Positions 1-8,646 of a DNA stretch of 64,000 bases are shown here, in pieces. The position numbers were made by a program, and so were the translations under genes. The notes beneath the pieces are model-generated. The model searched no databases. It was not told where the DNA came from and saw only the letters and a list, made by a program, of their open reading frames with translations. Source of the stretch: Vibrio sp. SS-MA-C1-2 (GTDB taxonomy: Bacteria > Pseudomonadota > Gammaproteobacteria > Enterobacterales > Vibrionaceae); NCBI RefSeq assembly GCF_021513135.1, contig NZ_CP090981.1:2604001-2668000 (forward strand), given 5' to 3'. Position 1 is the stretch's first letter. Each line of letters opens with the position of its first letter.

Positions 1-203
1 ACTCAAGCCATAAAGAGCCAGACCAATCACTGCCCGTTTTAATCATCAGCGATCGTAAAGTACAAGATTTGGTGAAAAAAACCATTCATGAAACGGAAAA
101 TGATCCCAATAAATGCGTCACGAAGCCACTACAACAACATACTAACTTCAGTCTAGATCTAGACGTGGATTTAGGTGACGTGGATTTAGATGAATCGTTT
201 TAA
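1..203 (+). CDS. 3' end of a truncated, unrecognised CDS
   Basis: An open frame runs from the window edge to TAA at 201-203, giving about 66 residues with no internal start needed. The tail is hydrophilic and ends in an acidic, alternating Asp/Leu stretch (LDLDVDLGDVDLDESF). No membrane segment or known motif is visible. The gene begins outside the window, so its function cannot be judged. It reads toward the NapH-like gene but is separated from it by about 650 bp. Confidence 0.5.
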   Translation, partial: SSHKEPDQSLPVLIISDRKVQDLVKKTIHETENDPNKCVTKPLQQHTNFSLDLDVDLGDVDLDESF

Positions 204-850
204 CTATCGTAGCCATCTGGATAAAAAATAGAACCTTAATCACAGCGCGGGTCTTCATTTTAACCGATGTTTATCGTGGTAACGTGAGAATGATTGATGT
301 CTTAACATCAACCATGTCGTCGGTAAGTCTGCGTTAACTAGCAATCATCCAGTAAGGGCAGTTCAATGAAGAGGGAGACGGTTAGAAGACTAAACGGTAA
401 TAACGGATTTATCCTCATCCTCATCCTCATCGGGAGATTGTTTCAGTTTCTCGATATGAATAGGCTTCATTTACGCTAAACATGAAACTCGAAGTTAAGA
501 ATACCGGTGGCAGAGAAAATAAAGACAATAAAAACAGGTAGATGAGAAAAGTCGCGAATAATAAGAGAAATGAAGAAAAAGAAAAGAGATGAAGCGTGAT
601 AAGAAAAATCGAGAAAGAAAAAAGGTAGGAGATACATAGCTCGAAATATCTATACCCTTCATATTTGGCGTTGTTAGGTTGTTGGCTGCACTCGCCCGCC
701 CCAATCATATAGTACACCTATACTCATGGGGTCTCACTCACTTGTCACCTATTTGAAGATCCAATGACTTTAAGTATAAGTTTATGTATATAGATCATAT
801 TTTAATATTATTAAAAATGATAAAATAAAAGAAAAATAAGGTATTTTTCT
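204..850. other. Intergenic region with hexamer repeat and ERIC-like copy
   Basis: I see no convincing gene here. At 411-431 there is a short tandem run of the hexamer ATCCTC (about 3.5 units). Positions 651-779 hold an ERIC-like repeat, listed separately. The rest is A/T-rich and purine-rich on the plus strand. Minus-strand open frames over 427-717 are low-complexity Phe/Leu/Ser translations of the purine-rich tract plus the repeat, and I do not regard them as genes. An AAGG ahead of 851 is the likely ribosome binding site of the next gene. Confidence 0.5.
651..779 (-). repeat. ERIC-like (IRU) repeat, near full length
   Basis: It begins TATACCCTTC and ends in TTTAAGTATA, with the central block holding CCCCAATCATATAGTACACC and CATGGGG. 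The order of blocks matches the enterobacterial repetitive intergenic consensus (ends that read TATACCC, a GTTGGCTGC block, and a central CCCC...GGGG dyad). It is the same family as the copies at 37.6, 38.8, 39.2 and 47.4 kb, in the opposite orientation to those. A conserved internal tract at its left end reads GTTAGGTTGTTGGCTGC. Confidence 0.8.
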
Positions 851-2065
851 TTGTCTTTTATTGAATCATTTACATTAATGTTAGCGCTTATTTATAGCGC
901 AATGCTTTTATATACAAGCGGTAAAAAGTTCGGGGCAATATTTGTCTTTTTGATGGTATTAGTCGCAATAACGACGGCGTTTTATTGGCCTCTATTATTT
1001 GCTTTAATAGGCGCTGTTATTGTTATGACAGCGATGTATTATTGTAAGAAAGAGTTGATTGAAGCACAACAAAGACCCAACTTTTTACGCAATCTATGCC
1101 AACATTCGATGGCACTCTCTTTTTTCTTTGTTGCATTACAATATAGTCTTCACACTGCGATGTTAGCGATGAATATTAGTCCTGATTTTTTACGTCCAGA
1201 TGTCGTTGATGCGTTCTTACCAATCGCTGCAGCGATAGAGCTTAAAGCCATTGTGACGCTAGGGTATTGGGATCCTGTCCATCCAGCAGGGGCCGTCATG
1301 TTGCTTACTGTGATGGTAACGGGTGTACTTTGTAAGCGAGCCTTTTGTGGTTGGATCTGTCCAATTGGATTGGTTGGAGAATATATTTATAACCTTAGAA
1401 CAAAATACTTTAAACACGTCATCAAAATACCTCGCTGGTTGGATTGGCCACTACGCTCATTAAAATATCTGTTATTAGCTTTTTTTACTTTTATTTCAGT
1501 GGGCATGCCAATCAACAATATTCCTTACTATTTAAAAGGCAATTATCACAAAATTGCCGATATTAAAACCGCATGGGTGTTTGTTGATCCTGGGTTAATC
1601 ACGCTATCTGTATTAGGAATAATTTTAGGGTTGACGTTATTACAAAAGCGGGCATTTTGTCGTTATTTTTGTCCTTATGGTGCTTTGTTAGGGCTGATTA
1701 GCTTTGCTAGCCCATTAAAAATTAGACGAAATAAAGTTCATTGCTTAAATGAACATGGTGATTTGAGTTGCAATAAATGCACAAGAGCTTGTCCATCTAA
1801 TATTGTTATTCATACTAAAGATCAAATCCGTACCGATGAATGTCAGGCGTGTATGAGTTGTATTTCTGCTTGCCCTAAAAAAGAAGCGCTTGGATTTAAA
1901 ACTAGAAATGGTTGGCAGGTATCAAGTAAATCGTTAATGGTTATCGTTTTAATTATTATGTTTGGTCTTCCACTTATCGCTTATACAGCAGGATTTTGGC
2001 ATAGCCAGACCAGCAATGAGGTTCGAATGCAGTTACTTCAAGTGATGAACTACATTAGCCATTAA
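851..2065 (+). CDS. NapH/YccM-like 4Fe-4S membrane protein
   Basis: This 404-residue polytopic membrane protein carries two membrane-associated cysteine clusters (CKRAFCGWICPIG near residue 160 and CRYFCPYG near 273). They are followed by two ferredoxin-type 4Fe-4S motifs (CNKCTRACP near 307 and CQACMSCISACP near 331). This architecture is that of the NapH/NosR/YccM polyferredoxin family, which passes electrons from the quinone pool to periplasmic reductases. The start is TTG at 851 with AAGG a few bases upstream; no ATG lies at the expected N-terminus. No partner reductase, NapG or NosZ gene is adjacent, so the electron acceptor is unknown. It is likely monocistronic. Confidence 0.85.
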   Translation: MSFIESFTLMLALIYSAMLLYTSGKKFGAIFVFLMVLVAITTAFYWPLLFALIGAVIVMTAMYYCKKELIEAQQRPNFLRNLCQHSMALSFFFVALQYSLHTAMLAMNISPDFLRPDVVDAFLPIAAAIELKAIVTLGYWDPVHPAGAVMLLTVMVTGVLCKRAFCGWICPIGLVGEYIYNLRTKYFKHVIKIPRWLDWPLRSLKYLLLAFFTFISVGMPINNIPYYLKGNYHKIADIKTAWVFVDPGLITLSVLGIILGLTLLQKRAFCRYFCPYGALLGLISFASPLKIRRNKVHCLNEHGDLSCNKCTRACPSNIVIHTKDQIRTDECQACMSCISACPKKEALGFKTRNGWQVSSKSLMVIVLIIMFGLPLIAYTAGFWHSQTSNEVRMQLLQVMNYISH

Positions 2066-2539
2066 TTTATCCTCATTCCTACTTGACGTTGCTAAATAGC
2101 GGTGTTTGTCAAGATAGTTGGTGACGACAAATGAGAAAAAATAACACCAATACAATGCAATGGTCTTATCATTTTAAGTGAGTACCTTGGTTTATTTTAG
2201 TGTCGCTAGCCTTGCGAATTTTTCCTTATGAGGCAAGCTCATAAAGTAAAAACCGTTCGCTTTATGATAAAGATAAAACAAATATTGTCTCATTTTTAAA
2301 CAAAAAATACTGGACAAATACACAGCTTAGATTATGATAAATGGTAATTATTTAATCAATTGGCTAAGACGGTTGTTCATGGCTTTGCGATTAGGTAAGA
2401 GAAAGCAGTTGGAGTAGGAAGGCGGCAACCTCCCTACCCCGTATCGGCTGCACTGACGTTTAAAGCAGACCCAGCCGATGGGTAAATTCTAGCGAATTCC
2501 ATCGGATAGGGACAGATCTATTTTGATGGAGGCCGTGAT
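2066..2539. other. Intergenic region upstream of the recombinase
   Basis: No open frame of merit. The first ~330 bases are A/T-rich with nothing recognisable. The last ~130 bases (2410-2510) are markedly more GC-rich and contain several overlapping inverted repeats, listed separately as a candidate structured leader. A strong ribosome binding site (GGAGG at about 2528) precedes the recombinase start. Confidence 0.5.
2414..2506 (+). promoter_or_regulatory. Candidate structured RNA leader with mutually exclusive hairpins
   Basis: Three pairings are visible. GTAGGAAGG (2415-2423) can pair with CCTCCCTAC. ATCGGCTG (2443-2450) pairs perfectly with CAGCCGAT (2472-2479). CCGATGG (2475-2481) pairs perfectly with CCATCGG (2499-2505). 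The second and third share bases, so they cannot form together, the arrangement seen in attenuators and riboswitch-like switches. It lies 34 bases before the recombinase start. It could instead be a recombinase-binding or attachment site with nested dyads. I recognise no Rfam family. Confidence 0.45.
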
Positions 2540-3718
2540 ATGGCTCACATTCGCACACGTCCAAATGGACGTATTCAGTTTGATATGCACATTTATGGTC
2601 AACGTTTCCGTGAAGGCACGAAAATGATGGCTACCCCAAAGAACCTCGCTATCGCTAAAGCACAACTCAAGCAGATGAATGCGGAGATTGATTTAGGGAC
2701 TTTCCAATACCGTGACTACTTTCCAACAAGCAAAAAAATTGCTCTGTTTGAACAGTTACAGCGTGAAAAGCACCCTGATAGACTCTTCCCCTTTTTTGAT
2801 ACTTATGCCAACGATTGGTTTGAGCGTCAAAGCCCAAAATGGAAACCGAGTTATTGCGAATTTGTTCGTATTAACCTTGATCGCTATTTAATTCCAGAGC
2901 TAAAGAATCTATTGGTCAGTGAAGTAACGCTCTATCACATTGAGCAGTTTCGTTATCAATTAATGGATAGTAATAAAGATCGCGCTAGACCCTTGTCGAA
3001 CAATCGTATTAATAGTATTTTTTGGACGCTCATTGCTATCATGCATGAAGCATCGGATGTCTTTAAGTTTGATTATCCCTTTAAGCGTTATAAGCCCTTG
3101 CGTCATCAAAAATCGGATGTCAATCCATTGAGTGTCAGTGAGGTTGAATGCTTTTTAAGTACCGTTGATGAAACATGGCGAGACTACTTTATTGTTCGTT
3201 TCTGGACAGGGATCCGAAGCTGTGAGGCGCATGGTTTAATGTGGAAACATATCGACCTAACCCATCGCTTAATAAAAATCCGCCAAAACTGGGTCAATGG
3301 AGAGTTAGGGGCGTTAAAAACAGAAAGCTCCCGCCGTGACTTAATCATGAGTGAAACTTTATTGGCTGCGTTTGAACAAATAAAAGCCAAAGCCGATGAT
3401 GCCAGTGCTGATGCCTTTGTGTTTATGGATAAAAATGGGCGTCCTCTTGATACTCACTATGTGAGTAATAAAATCTGGCACCCAACGCTGAAAAAAGCTG
3501 GATTGAAAAAGCGACGCGCGTATGAGACTCGCCATACTGCGGCAGTCTTACATATCAGCGCCTTAGAAAACCCGCTCTATATCTCTCATATGCTCGGTCA
3601 TAGCGATACAAGTTTATTATTTGATGTATACGCACCTTATGTGGCCAATGCCGCAAGAGAAGATGGGAAGAAGTTTAATCAATTAATGGCTGATGTTGGA
3701 GGAAAGCGTTATGTCTGA
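2540..3718 (+). CDS. Tyrosine recombinase/integrase, DUF3596-type arm domain
   Basis: This 392-residue protein has an N-terminal arm DNA-binding domain (residues 1-60, MAHIRTRPNGRIQFD, DUF3596/Arm-DNA-bind-like), a SAM-like core-binding domain (about 85-185) and a C-terminal catalytic domain. The catalytic residues visible are Arg in TGIRSCEAHGL (about 225), the YETRHTAA box (about 329, with Tyr replacing the usual first His of HxxR), the LGHSD His, and the nucleophile Tyr in VYAPY. GGAGG precedes ATG at 2540. It overlaps the next gene by 8 bases, so the two are translationally coupled. No prophage genes, tRNA or clear att repeats accompany it; it looks like a solitary module. Confidence 0.9.
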   Translation: MAHIRTRPNGRIQFDMHIYGQRFREGTKMMATPKNLAIAKAQLKQMNAEIDLGTFQYRDYFPTSKKIALFEQLQREKHPDRLFPFFDTYANDWFERQSPKWKPSYCEFVRINLDRYLIPELKNLLVSEVTLYHIEQFRYQLMDSNKDRARPLSNNRINSIFWTLIAIMHEASDVFKFDYPFKRYKPLRHQKSDVNPLSVSEVECFLSTVDETWRDYFIVRFWTGIRSCEAHGLMWKHIDLTHRLIKIRQNWVNGELGALKTESSRRDLIMSETLLAAFEQIKAKADDASADAFVFMDKNGRPLDTHYVSNKIWHPTLKKAGLKKRRAYETRHTAAVLHISALENPLYISHMLGHSDTSLLFDVYAPYVANAAREDGKKFNQLMADVGGKRYV

Positions 3719-4340
3719 GGCATTATTGAAAGAGTTATATTTTGCTGAATTTTATTTATCTGGTCCAACACAGCTTGAGTATTTTGCTGCGGGTATGGCC
3801 GACAATAAAATAACTATTGAAATGAAATTAAAGCAACTCCATGACGTTCACGATACAAAGGGATGGCAATATTTAGAAAGAAAAGCCAACGCTCATTTGA
3901 ACGTACTTAAAAAGAACAAAAAAATGATGATTCTCCTTAATAAATACAAAGCGTACTTATTAACGCCATCAAGTTTTAGATCACAGTTTTTTTATGACAT
4001 AGATAGCCACCTTAATGATAAAAAGTTAGCCCTTGTGATGTTCTATTATTCTGCTTTAGGGACAAAAGACAGTATTGAGCGAAAAACATTATGGTTAAGG
4101 CATACTCGACATTGTCTATACCTTCTGCAAGCGATAAAGCTAAAGTCAATATTCCCTGATGCAGCCATAAAGTATAATGCGATGTCTGTCATTATCGATG
4201 ATATGACCGAGAAGAGCTTATACTATTTTAGCCATGACTCTCATGTGACATTTCAACATGGTGCTTATCAAATTAAGCATAGGCCCTTATATTGTCATCA
4301 AGATCTTAAGGATTTTGTCAGTCTGAAAGCAGTAAAATAA
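3711..4340 (+). CDS. Unknown 209-aa protein coupled to recombinase
   Basis: I do not recognise this protein. The start is ATG at 3711, inside the 3' end of the recombinase gene and 7 bases after TTGGAGGAAAG. A frame opening exists from 3693, but it lacks its own ribosome binding site. The product is basic, rich in Lys/His/Tyr and apparently all-helical. It has no signal peptide, no membrane segment and no recognisable zinc or nuclease motif. The overlap with the recombinase gene suggests a dedicated accessory factor (directionality factor, DNA-binding partner or cargo), which is inference. It ends 9 bases before a strong terminator. Confidence 0.7.
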   Translation: MSEALLKELYFAEFYLSGPTQLEYFAAGMADNKITIEMKLKQLHDVHDTKGWQYLERKANAHLNVLKKNKKMMILLNKYKAYLLTPSSFRSQFFYDIDSHLNDKKLALVMFYYSALGTKDSIERKTLWLRHTRHCLYLLQAIKLKSIFPDAAIKYNAMSVIIDDMTEKSLYYFSHDSHVTFQHGAYQIKHRPLYCHQDLKDFVSLKAVK

Positions 4341-4348
4341 AAACTAAA

Positions 4349-4383
4349 AAGCCAGACTCAATATTGTATTGGGTCTGGCTTAT
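4349..4383. terminator. Bidirectional rho-independent terminator
   Basis: The arms AAGCCAGACTCAAT and ATTGGGTCTGGCTT form a stem of about 14 bp with one G-U pair and a 5-base loop. Read on the minus strand, the stem is followed by a T-rich tract (TTTTTAGTTTTATTTTA), so it should end the long O-antigen operon after glmM. It lies 9 bases after the stop of the plus-strand unknown gene and can serve that gene too. Confidence 0.85.
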
Positions 4384-4414
4384 CTAAAGATATAATGACT
4401 TAATTAATAAGCTA

Positions 4415-5761
4415 TTATTTAATCGTTACTGCATCTGCAATATGTTGCGCCCAGTCTTGAGCTAAATCTTGAGTTTTCGCCTCAACCATCACGCGAAATA
4501 CGGGCTCAGTACCTGACTTACGCAGCAAAATACGACCAAGTGCATCACTGTCACCCACATTGAGTGCTTCACTCGCTTCAGAGACCGCTAGCTTAACAGC
4601 ATCACTTTCTAATGGATCAGTGCCTTCTTTAAATCTTACATTAAGCAAGATTTGAGGCATCATGTTCACATCTTGCGTCAACTCTGTAAGTGATTGCTTA
4701 CTGTGCGCCATCGCTTTTAAGACTTGAAGTGCAGCAACAATTGCATCCCCCGTCGTAACGAGCTTGCGGCAGATAACATGACCAGAATTCTCACCACCTA
4801 AATACCAATCACGTTCAAGCATTTGCTCCATAACATAGCGATCGCCTACATTGGCACGTATAAATGGAATACTTAACTTACCTAAAGCAAGCTCCATACC
4901 CATGTTAGTCATTAATGTACCAACAACGCCACCTTGAAGCTGCCCTGTCAGTAAAGCATGTTTAGCCAAGATATAAAGGATTAAATCACCATCGATGATC
5001 TTACCATCACGATCTACCATCATGATACGATCACTGTCACCATCTAATGCAATACCGACATCTGCGCCGACTTCAAGCACTGTCGATTGGATTAACCCCA
5101 TAGAGGTCGCGCCACACTCTTTATTGATGTTCATACCATCTGGATCAACACCAATTGCGGTAACTTTGGCACCAAGCTCACGGAACACTTTAGGTGCAAT
5201 GTCATACGCCGCGCCATGAGCACAATCGACAACAATATGCAGTTTCTCTAAAGATAACTCTGATGGGAAAGTCCCCTTACAGAATTCAATATAACGCCCA
5301 GCAGCATCATTCAATCGGCTTGCTTTACCAAGCTCAGCTGAATCAACACATGTCAGTGGTTTATCAAGTTCGGCTTCAATCGCAAGCTCGATATCATCAG
5401 GAAGCTTAGTCCCTTTTCCTGAGAAGAACTTAATACCATTATCATAAAATGGATTATGTGAAGCACTAATAACAATACCCGCTTCAGCACGAAATGTTTG
5501 CGTTAAATAAGCAACTGCAGGTGTTGGGATTGGACCAGTAAATACAGCACTGACACCTGCAGACGCCAAACCTGCTTCTAATGCCGACTCCAGCATATAA
5601 CCAGAAATACGCGTATCTTTACCAATAATCACTTTTTTAGTGCCAGCACGTGATAAAACTTTACCTGCAGCCCAGCCAAGTTTTAATGCAAAATCTGGTG
5701 TGATTGGGAACTCACCCACTTTACCGCGAACACCATCAGTACCAAAATATTTACGTGACAT
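4415..5761 (-). CDS. glmM: Phosphoglucosamine mutase
   Basis: This enzyme converts glucosamine-6-phosphate to glucosamine-1-phosphate for UDP-GlcNAc synthesis in the cytoplasm. The 448 residues match the family length. The N-terminus is [13 protein letters not shown], the phosphoserine loop is [12 protein letters not shown] (about residue 100), the metal loop is ALDGDSDR (about 240) and the phosphate-binding loop is [12 protein letters not shown] (about 417). ATG at 5761 follows AGGAATAAAAAG. It is the last gene of the polysaccharide locus, downstream of wzi. In many relatives glmM sits beside folP/ftsH, so this may be a locus-specific second copy; that is inference. Confidence 0.95.
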   Translation of the reverse strand: MSRKYFGTDGVRGKVGEFPITPDFALKLGWAAGKVLSRAGTKKVIIGKDTRISGYMLESALEAGLASAGVSAVFTGPIPTPAVAYLTQTFRAEAGIVISASHNPFYDNGIKFFSGKGTKLPDDIELAIEAELDKPLTCVDSAELGKASRLNDAAGRYIEFCKGTFPSELSLEKLHIVVDCAHGAAYDIAPKVFRELGAKVTAIGVDPDGMNINKECGATSMGLIQSTVLEVGADVGIALDGDSDRIMMVDRDGKIIDGDLILYILAKHALLTGQLQGGVVGTLMTNMGMELALGKLSIPFIRANVGDRYVMEQMLERDWYLGGENSGHVICRKLVTTGDAIVAALQVLKAMAHSKQSLTELTQDVNMMPQILLNVRFKEGTDPLESDAVKLAVSEASEALNVGDSDALGRILLRKSGTEPVFRVMVEAKTQDLAQDWAQHIADAVTIK

Positions 5762-5842
5762 CTTTTTATTCCTATATTGTGCGCATTTCTATTATGTACG
5801 CTGACTTTCAATGAATATGATATTTAGTGTTATAAAGGAAAC

Positions 5843-7342
5843 TTAAAATGCAATGGTGTATTTGGTCCACACATCAAATTGGTTATCATTATCGATATCA
5901 TTTTCATACGTTGAATAAGTATAGCTAGCCCCAGTTTCCATTTTCCCTATCCAAATAGGGTAAATGTAACTAAAGTCAAATTGAGTCGCTTTTTCAGCAA
6001 TGAGAGCAACTCTGTTACCACCTGGAGGAGCTGCATTAGTATTATCTTTATTTAAATCTAAATACCGAAGGTTACTTTTCCATTGATGACCATTTGCAGA
6101 GTTTCCTATAAAGCCTAACACATAAGTTGTGCTGTCATTATCATACGTATTCCCCAAGCTTCGACCGTAATAACGATACCCTTCAGTGTAAGTGCTGTGC
6201 TCATATGTACAATTAGGGAGGTTATCCCGGCATTGGTTATCGGTATATTCAAAAAAGGTTTTTATCGCTTGGTTTCTGATTTGATAGGTAATATCCGCGC
6301 CATAAAGATAACTTCTCTTACCAAATGGAACAGGGAAACGCGACATATCAAAACTGTCTTCACCATAAATTTCCGTATACAGACCATAAGGAATCCCAAA
6401 CGCTGTATCACCCCAGCGTGCATCCACTGTCGCTCCTTGATTAGCAACATCAATAGGATCATCAACAGTCGTATTCGAATCACCACTTAGCATTTTCCAC
6501 CAAGCATTCGCATCGCAACTTTGATCATCTCCACACATTTGAGCTGTACGTGAAAAGCCAAGCTCTAACTGGTGGATGGGTTTAATGGTACTTCTAAATT
6601 TCCAAAGCAGAGTATTATCGACCGCGCGATAATCATCATCATTCATCCAGCCTAAACCTGTTGTTAATGTCCATGGACCCAACCATTTTAATACAGGTAC
6701 ATCAAATGCTTCAGGATTATTTCGTGTTAAATTAATAGAAGGTATAGGACGAGCATTGGTACTCATAATAAGCCCAGTATCCCAACCCGGGCCATAAAAC
6801 TCACTATATTGCCCCGCACTAAAGATCCAGTTTCCCCATATAGCACTAATATAACTACCATCCATACGGAAATCTTCGTCATCTTGAGCATCTAGCGCAT
6901 AAGTGGCTTCTATATTATAAGCAAACGCACCATCCATCCCACTCACACCAACAGTAGCTTCACCTTTTTCACGTAAAGGAGATCCAAAGTGTTGAAAGCG
7001 AGCAGCTTCATCGGTTCCACCACCCACGGAGGCCTCGACAACATAATTTTTCCGATGAATACTTTGATAGCGATGCTTTACGCGCAAATAAGCATCTTTA
7101 ATCATCGGAGAAACGTCCGCTAATTTAGTACTACTCGTTCTATTTAAATTACCAATGACACCACTCCACATAAGTGGATACGTGGTGGTTGGTACCGTAA
7201 TGATGCCTGCATCGGACAATGTTTGAATATCAGCACGCAAATGTAAATCATCTGCCTCAATCCATTGATATGAGATAGCTGATGCGCCACCACTGATAAA
7301 TAATGATGAAAGAAATCCATACCGTATGAGTTTTTTTAGCAA
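5843..7342 (-). CDS. wzi: Capsule assembly outer-membrane protein Wzi
   Basis: This 499-residue protein has a Sec signal (residues 1-22, ending GGASA) and a mature part with many aromatic-ended beta strands and Asp/Asn-rich turns, as in the 18-strand Wzi barrel that anchors capsule to the cell surface. The mature N-terminus (SYQWIEADDLHLRADIQTLSDAG) is the typical Wzi family opening, and the protein ends in a barrel-like TIAF. The start codon is TTG at 7342, with AAGGA seven bases upstream. It sits between the sugar-phosphate transferases and glmM in the same operon. Confidence 0.85.
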   Translation of the reverse strand: MLKKLIRYGFLSSLFISGGASAISYQWIEADDLHLRADIQTLSDAGIITVPTTTYPLMWSGVIGNLNRTSSTKLADVSPMIKDAYLRVKHRYQSIHRKNYVVEASVGGGTDEAARFQHFGSPLREKGEATVGVSGMDGAFAYNIEATYALDAQDDEDFRMDGSYISAIWGNWIFSAGQYSEFYGPGWDTGLIMSTNARPIPSINLTRNNPEAFDVPVLKWLGPWTLTTGLGWMNDDDYRAVDNTLLWKFRSTIKPIHQLELGFSRTAQMCGDDQSCDANAWWKMLSGDSNTTVDDPIDVANQGATVDARWGDTAFGIPYGLYTEIYGEDSFDMSRFPVPFGKRSYLYGADITYQIRNQAIKTFFEYTDNQCRDNLPNCTYEHSTYTEGYRYYGRSLGNTYDNDSTTYVLGFIGNSANGHQWKSNLRYLDLNKDNTNAAPPGGNRVALIAEKATQFDFSYIYPIWIGKMETGASYTYSTYENDIDNDNQFDVWTKYTIAF

Positions 7343-7369
7343 AATACGTCCTTAACGAAGGTTAATTGA

Positions 7370-8467
7370 TTAATTAACAACTTCTTGTAATTTTGATTTT
7401 TTATTGATTGAAAATATTGTTCTAATAAATATCGTTAACTTCCATGAATGTGACATCATATAAAAATGACCACATGCCATGAGTAAAAATAGACCAAGCA
7501 TCATCACTTCGGGTATATCAAAAAGCTCACCAACAATACCAATGGCTGAATAAACTAAGGCCAATGCACAAATGAGACTTAATGATTGTCGTGAAGATAA
7601 TCCAATCCGTTGACAAATATGGTGGAGGTGTTCTCTATCTGGTTTAAATGGCGAATCACCACGTCGAATACGACGCACCATAATAACACCCATATCAATA
7701 AGTGGAATAGCAATAAACCACAACGCCGTCACAGGTCTAAACGCAATCGCTGCTGGATCGGTATTTTGTGTCGTAGACAGGATAAAAAAGATAACCGAGT
7801 AACCAATTAACATACTGCCCGCATCACCCATAAACACCTTTCTTTTACGCCCAATAAAACCAAGATTAAAGAGCACATAAGGAACAATACAAACAATAAA
7901 GACTAGGCAAAAGTAGGCAAGTCGATCATGGCCGTTAAGAAAGCCCAAGAGACCAATGCTCGCAAAACTGACTATACTTAAGCCACCCAACAATCCATCG
8001 ATACCATCGACCATATTAAAGGCATTGATGGCTCCAACAACAGCAAGAATAGTCACAATCACACTCAACCAACCAAGCTGAACCGTACCTAGATTAAAGA
8101 GATTACCTAATGTATGTAAATCAACATTCGCAATATAGATCATCGCAAGAGACAAACAAACCTGAACAAATAAGCGAATTTTGAAACTAATATCACACTT
8201 ATCATCCCAAACGCCTACAGCAACCAAAATAACAATAGATGTCGCATAGAAACCACCTAGTGGAAGCGATTGATAATTAATAGAGATAAAGAAAAGAAGA
8301 GAAAGAAGGATGGATATTCCTCCAACTAAAGGGATCACACCTTTGTGATGTTTTCTCGCATTGGGTTTATCAACTAATCCGACGACGACGGCAAGCTTTC
8401 TTAAAGAGAATAGAGAGGTTATCGCAAATAAAAAGATACCAATAAGTTCAATAACTGCATACCACAT
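7370..8467 (-). CDS. WecA-type polyprenyl-phosphate sugar-1-P transferase (copy 1)
   Basis: This enzyme starts lipid-linked polysaccharide synthesis by moving a HexNAc-1-phosphate (GlcNAc-1-P in WecA) from UDP-sugar to undecaprenyl phosphate. About ten or eleven membrane segments are visible. The family signatures are VWDDKCDI (catalytic Asp-Asp), NAFNMVDGIDGLLGG, FMGDAGSMLIGY and the DREHLHH histidine motif. ATG at 8467 follows AAGGA; an upstream TTG extension to 8488 is less likely. It is closely related to the neighbouring copy at 8.6-9.7 kb, and the key motifs are intact in both, so these look like tandem duplicates that have diverged in their membrane segments. Confidence 0.88.
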   Translation of the reverse strand: MWYAVIELIGIFLFAITSLFSLRKLAVVVGLVDKPNARKHHKGVIPLVGGISILLSLLFFISINYQSLPLGGFYATSIVILVAVGVWDDKCDISFKIRLFVQVCLSLAMIYIANVDLHTLGNLFNLGTVQLGWLSVIVTILAVVGAINAFNMVDGIDGLLGGLSIVSFASIGLLGFLNGHDRLAYFCLVFIVCIVPYVLFNLGFIGRKRKVFMGDAGSMLIGYSVIFFILSTTQNTDPAAIAFRPVTALWFIAIPLIDMGVIMVRRIRRGDSPFKPDREHLHHICQRIGLSSRQSLSLICALALVYSAIGIVGELFDIPEVMMLGLFLLMACGHFYMMSHSWKLTIFIRTIFSINKKSKLQEVVN

Positions 8468-8646
8468 TGTTTCATCCTTGATTTTCAATCTTTACCATAA
8501 TAAGGCAATTAAGATCCCTACAGACTCAATAAGTCGGTAGGAATACAAAATATCTACTAACTCAACATATTAACGCTATTCTCGTTGAATCAATGTACCC
8601 AATCCGTTTTTATTAATCACTTTTTAATATCTGTATATGACACGTA
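8468..8646 (-). other. Spacer between the wecA-like pair with a hairpin
   Basis: A 10-position dyad (CCTACAGACT at about 8518 and AGTCGGTAGG) with one mismatch lies in the spacer. There is no T-tract after it on the minus strand, so it is more likely a processing or attenuation hairpin than a terminator. No gene is seen. Confidence 0.4.

Noticed and set aside
427-717. Minus-strand 96-codon open frame rich in Phe/Leu/Ser
   Set aside because: It is made of a purine-rich tract read backwards plus an ERIC-like repeat; no ribosome binding site or family pattern.
2074-2110. Possible ERIC fragment (TACTTGACGTTGCTAAATAG)
   Set aside because: Only about 14 bases resemble the repeat end; too short to claim.
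2066-4340. Prophage or large integrative island behind the recombinase
   Set aside because: Only the recombinase and one partner are present before the terminator and glmM; no tRNA, att repeat or phage gene seen.
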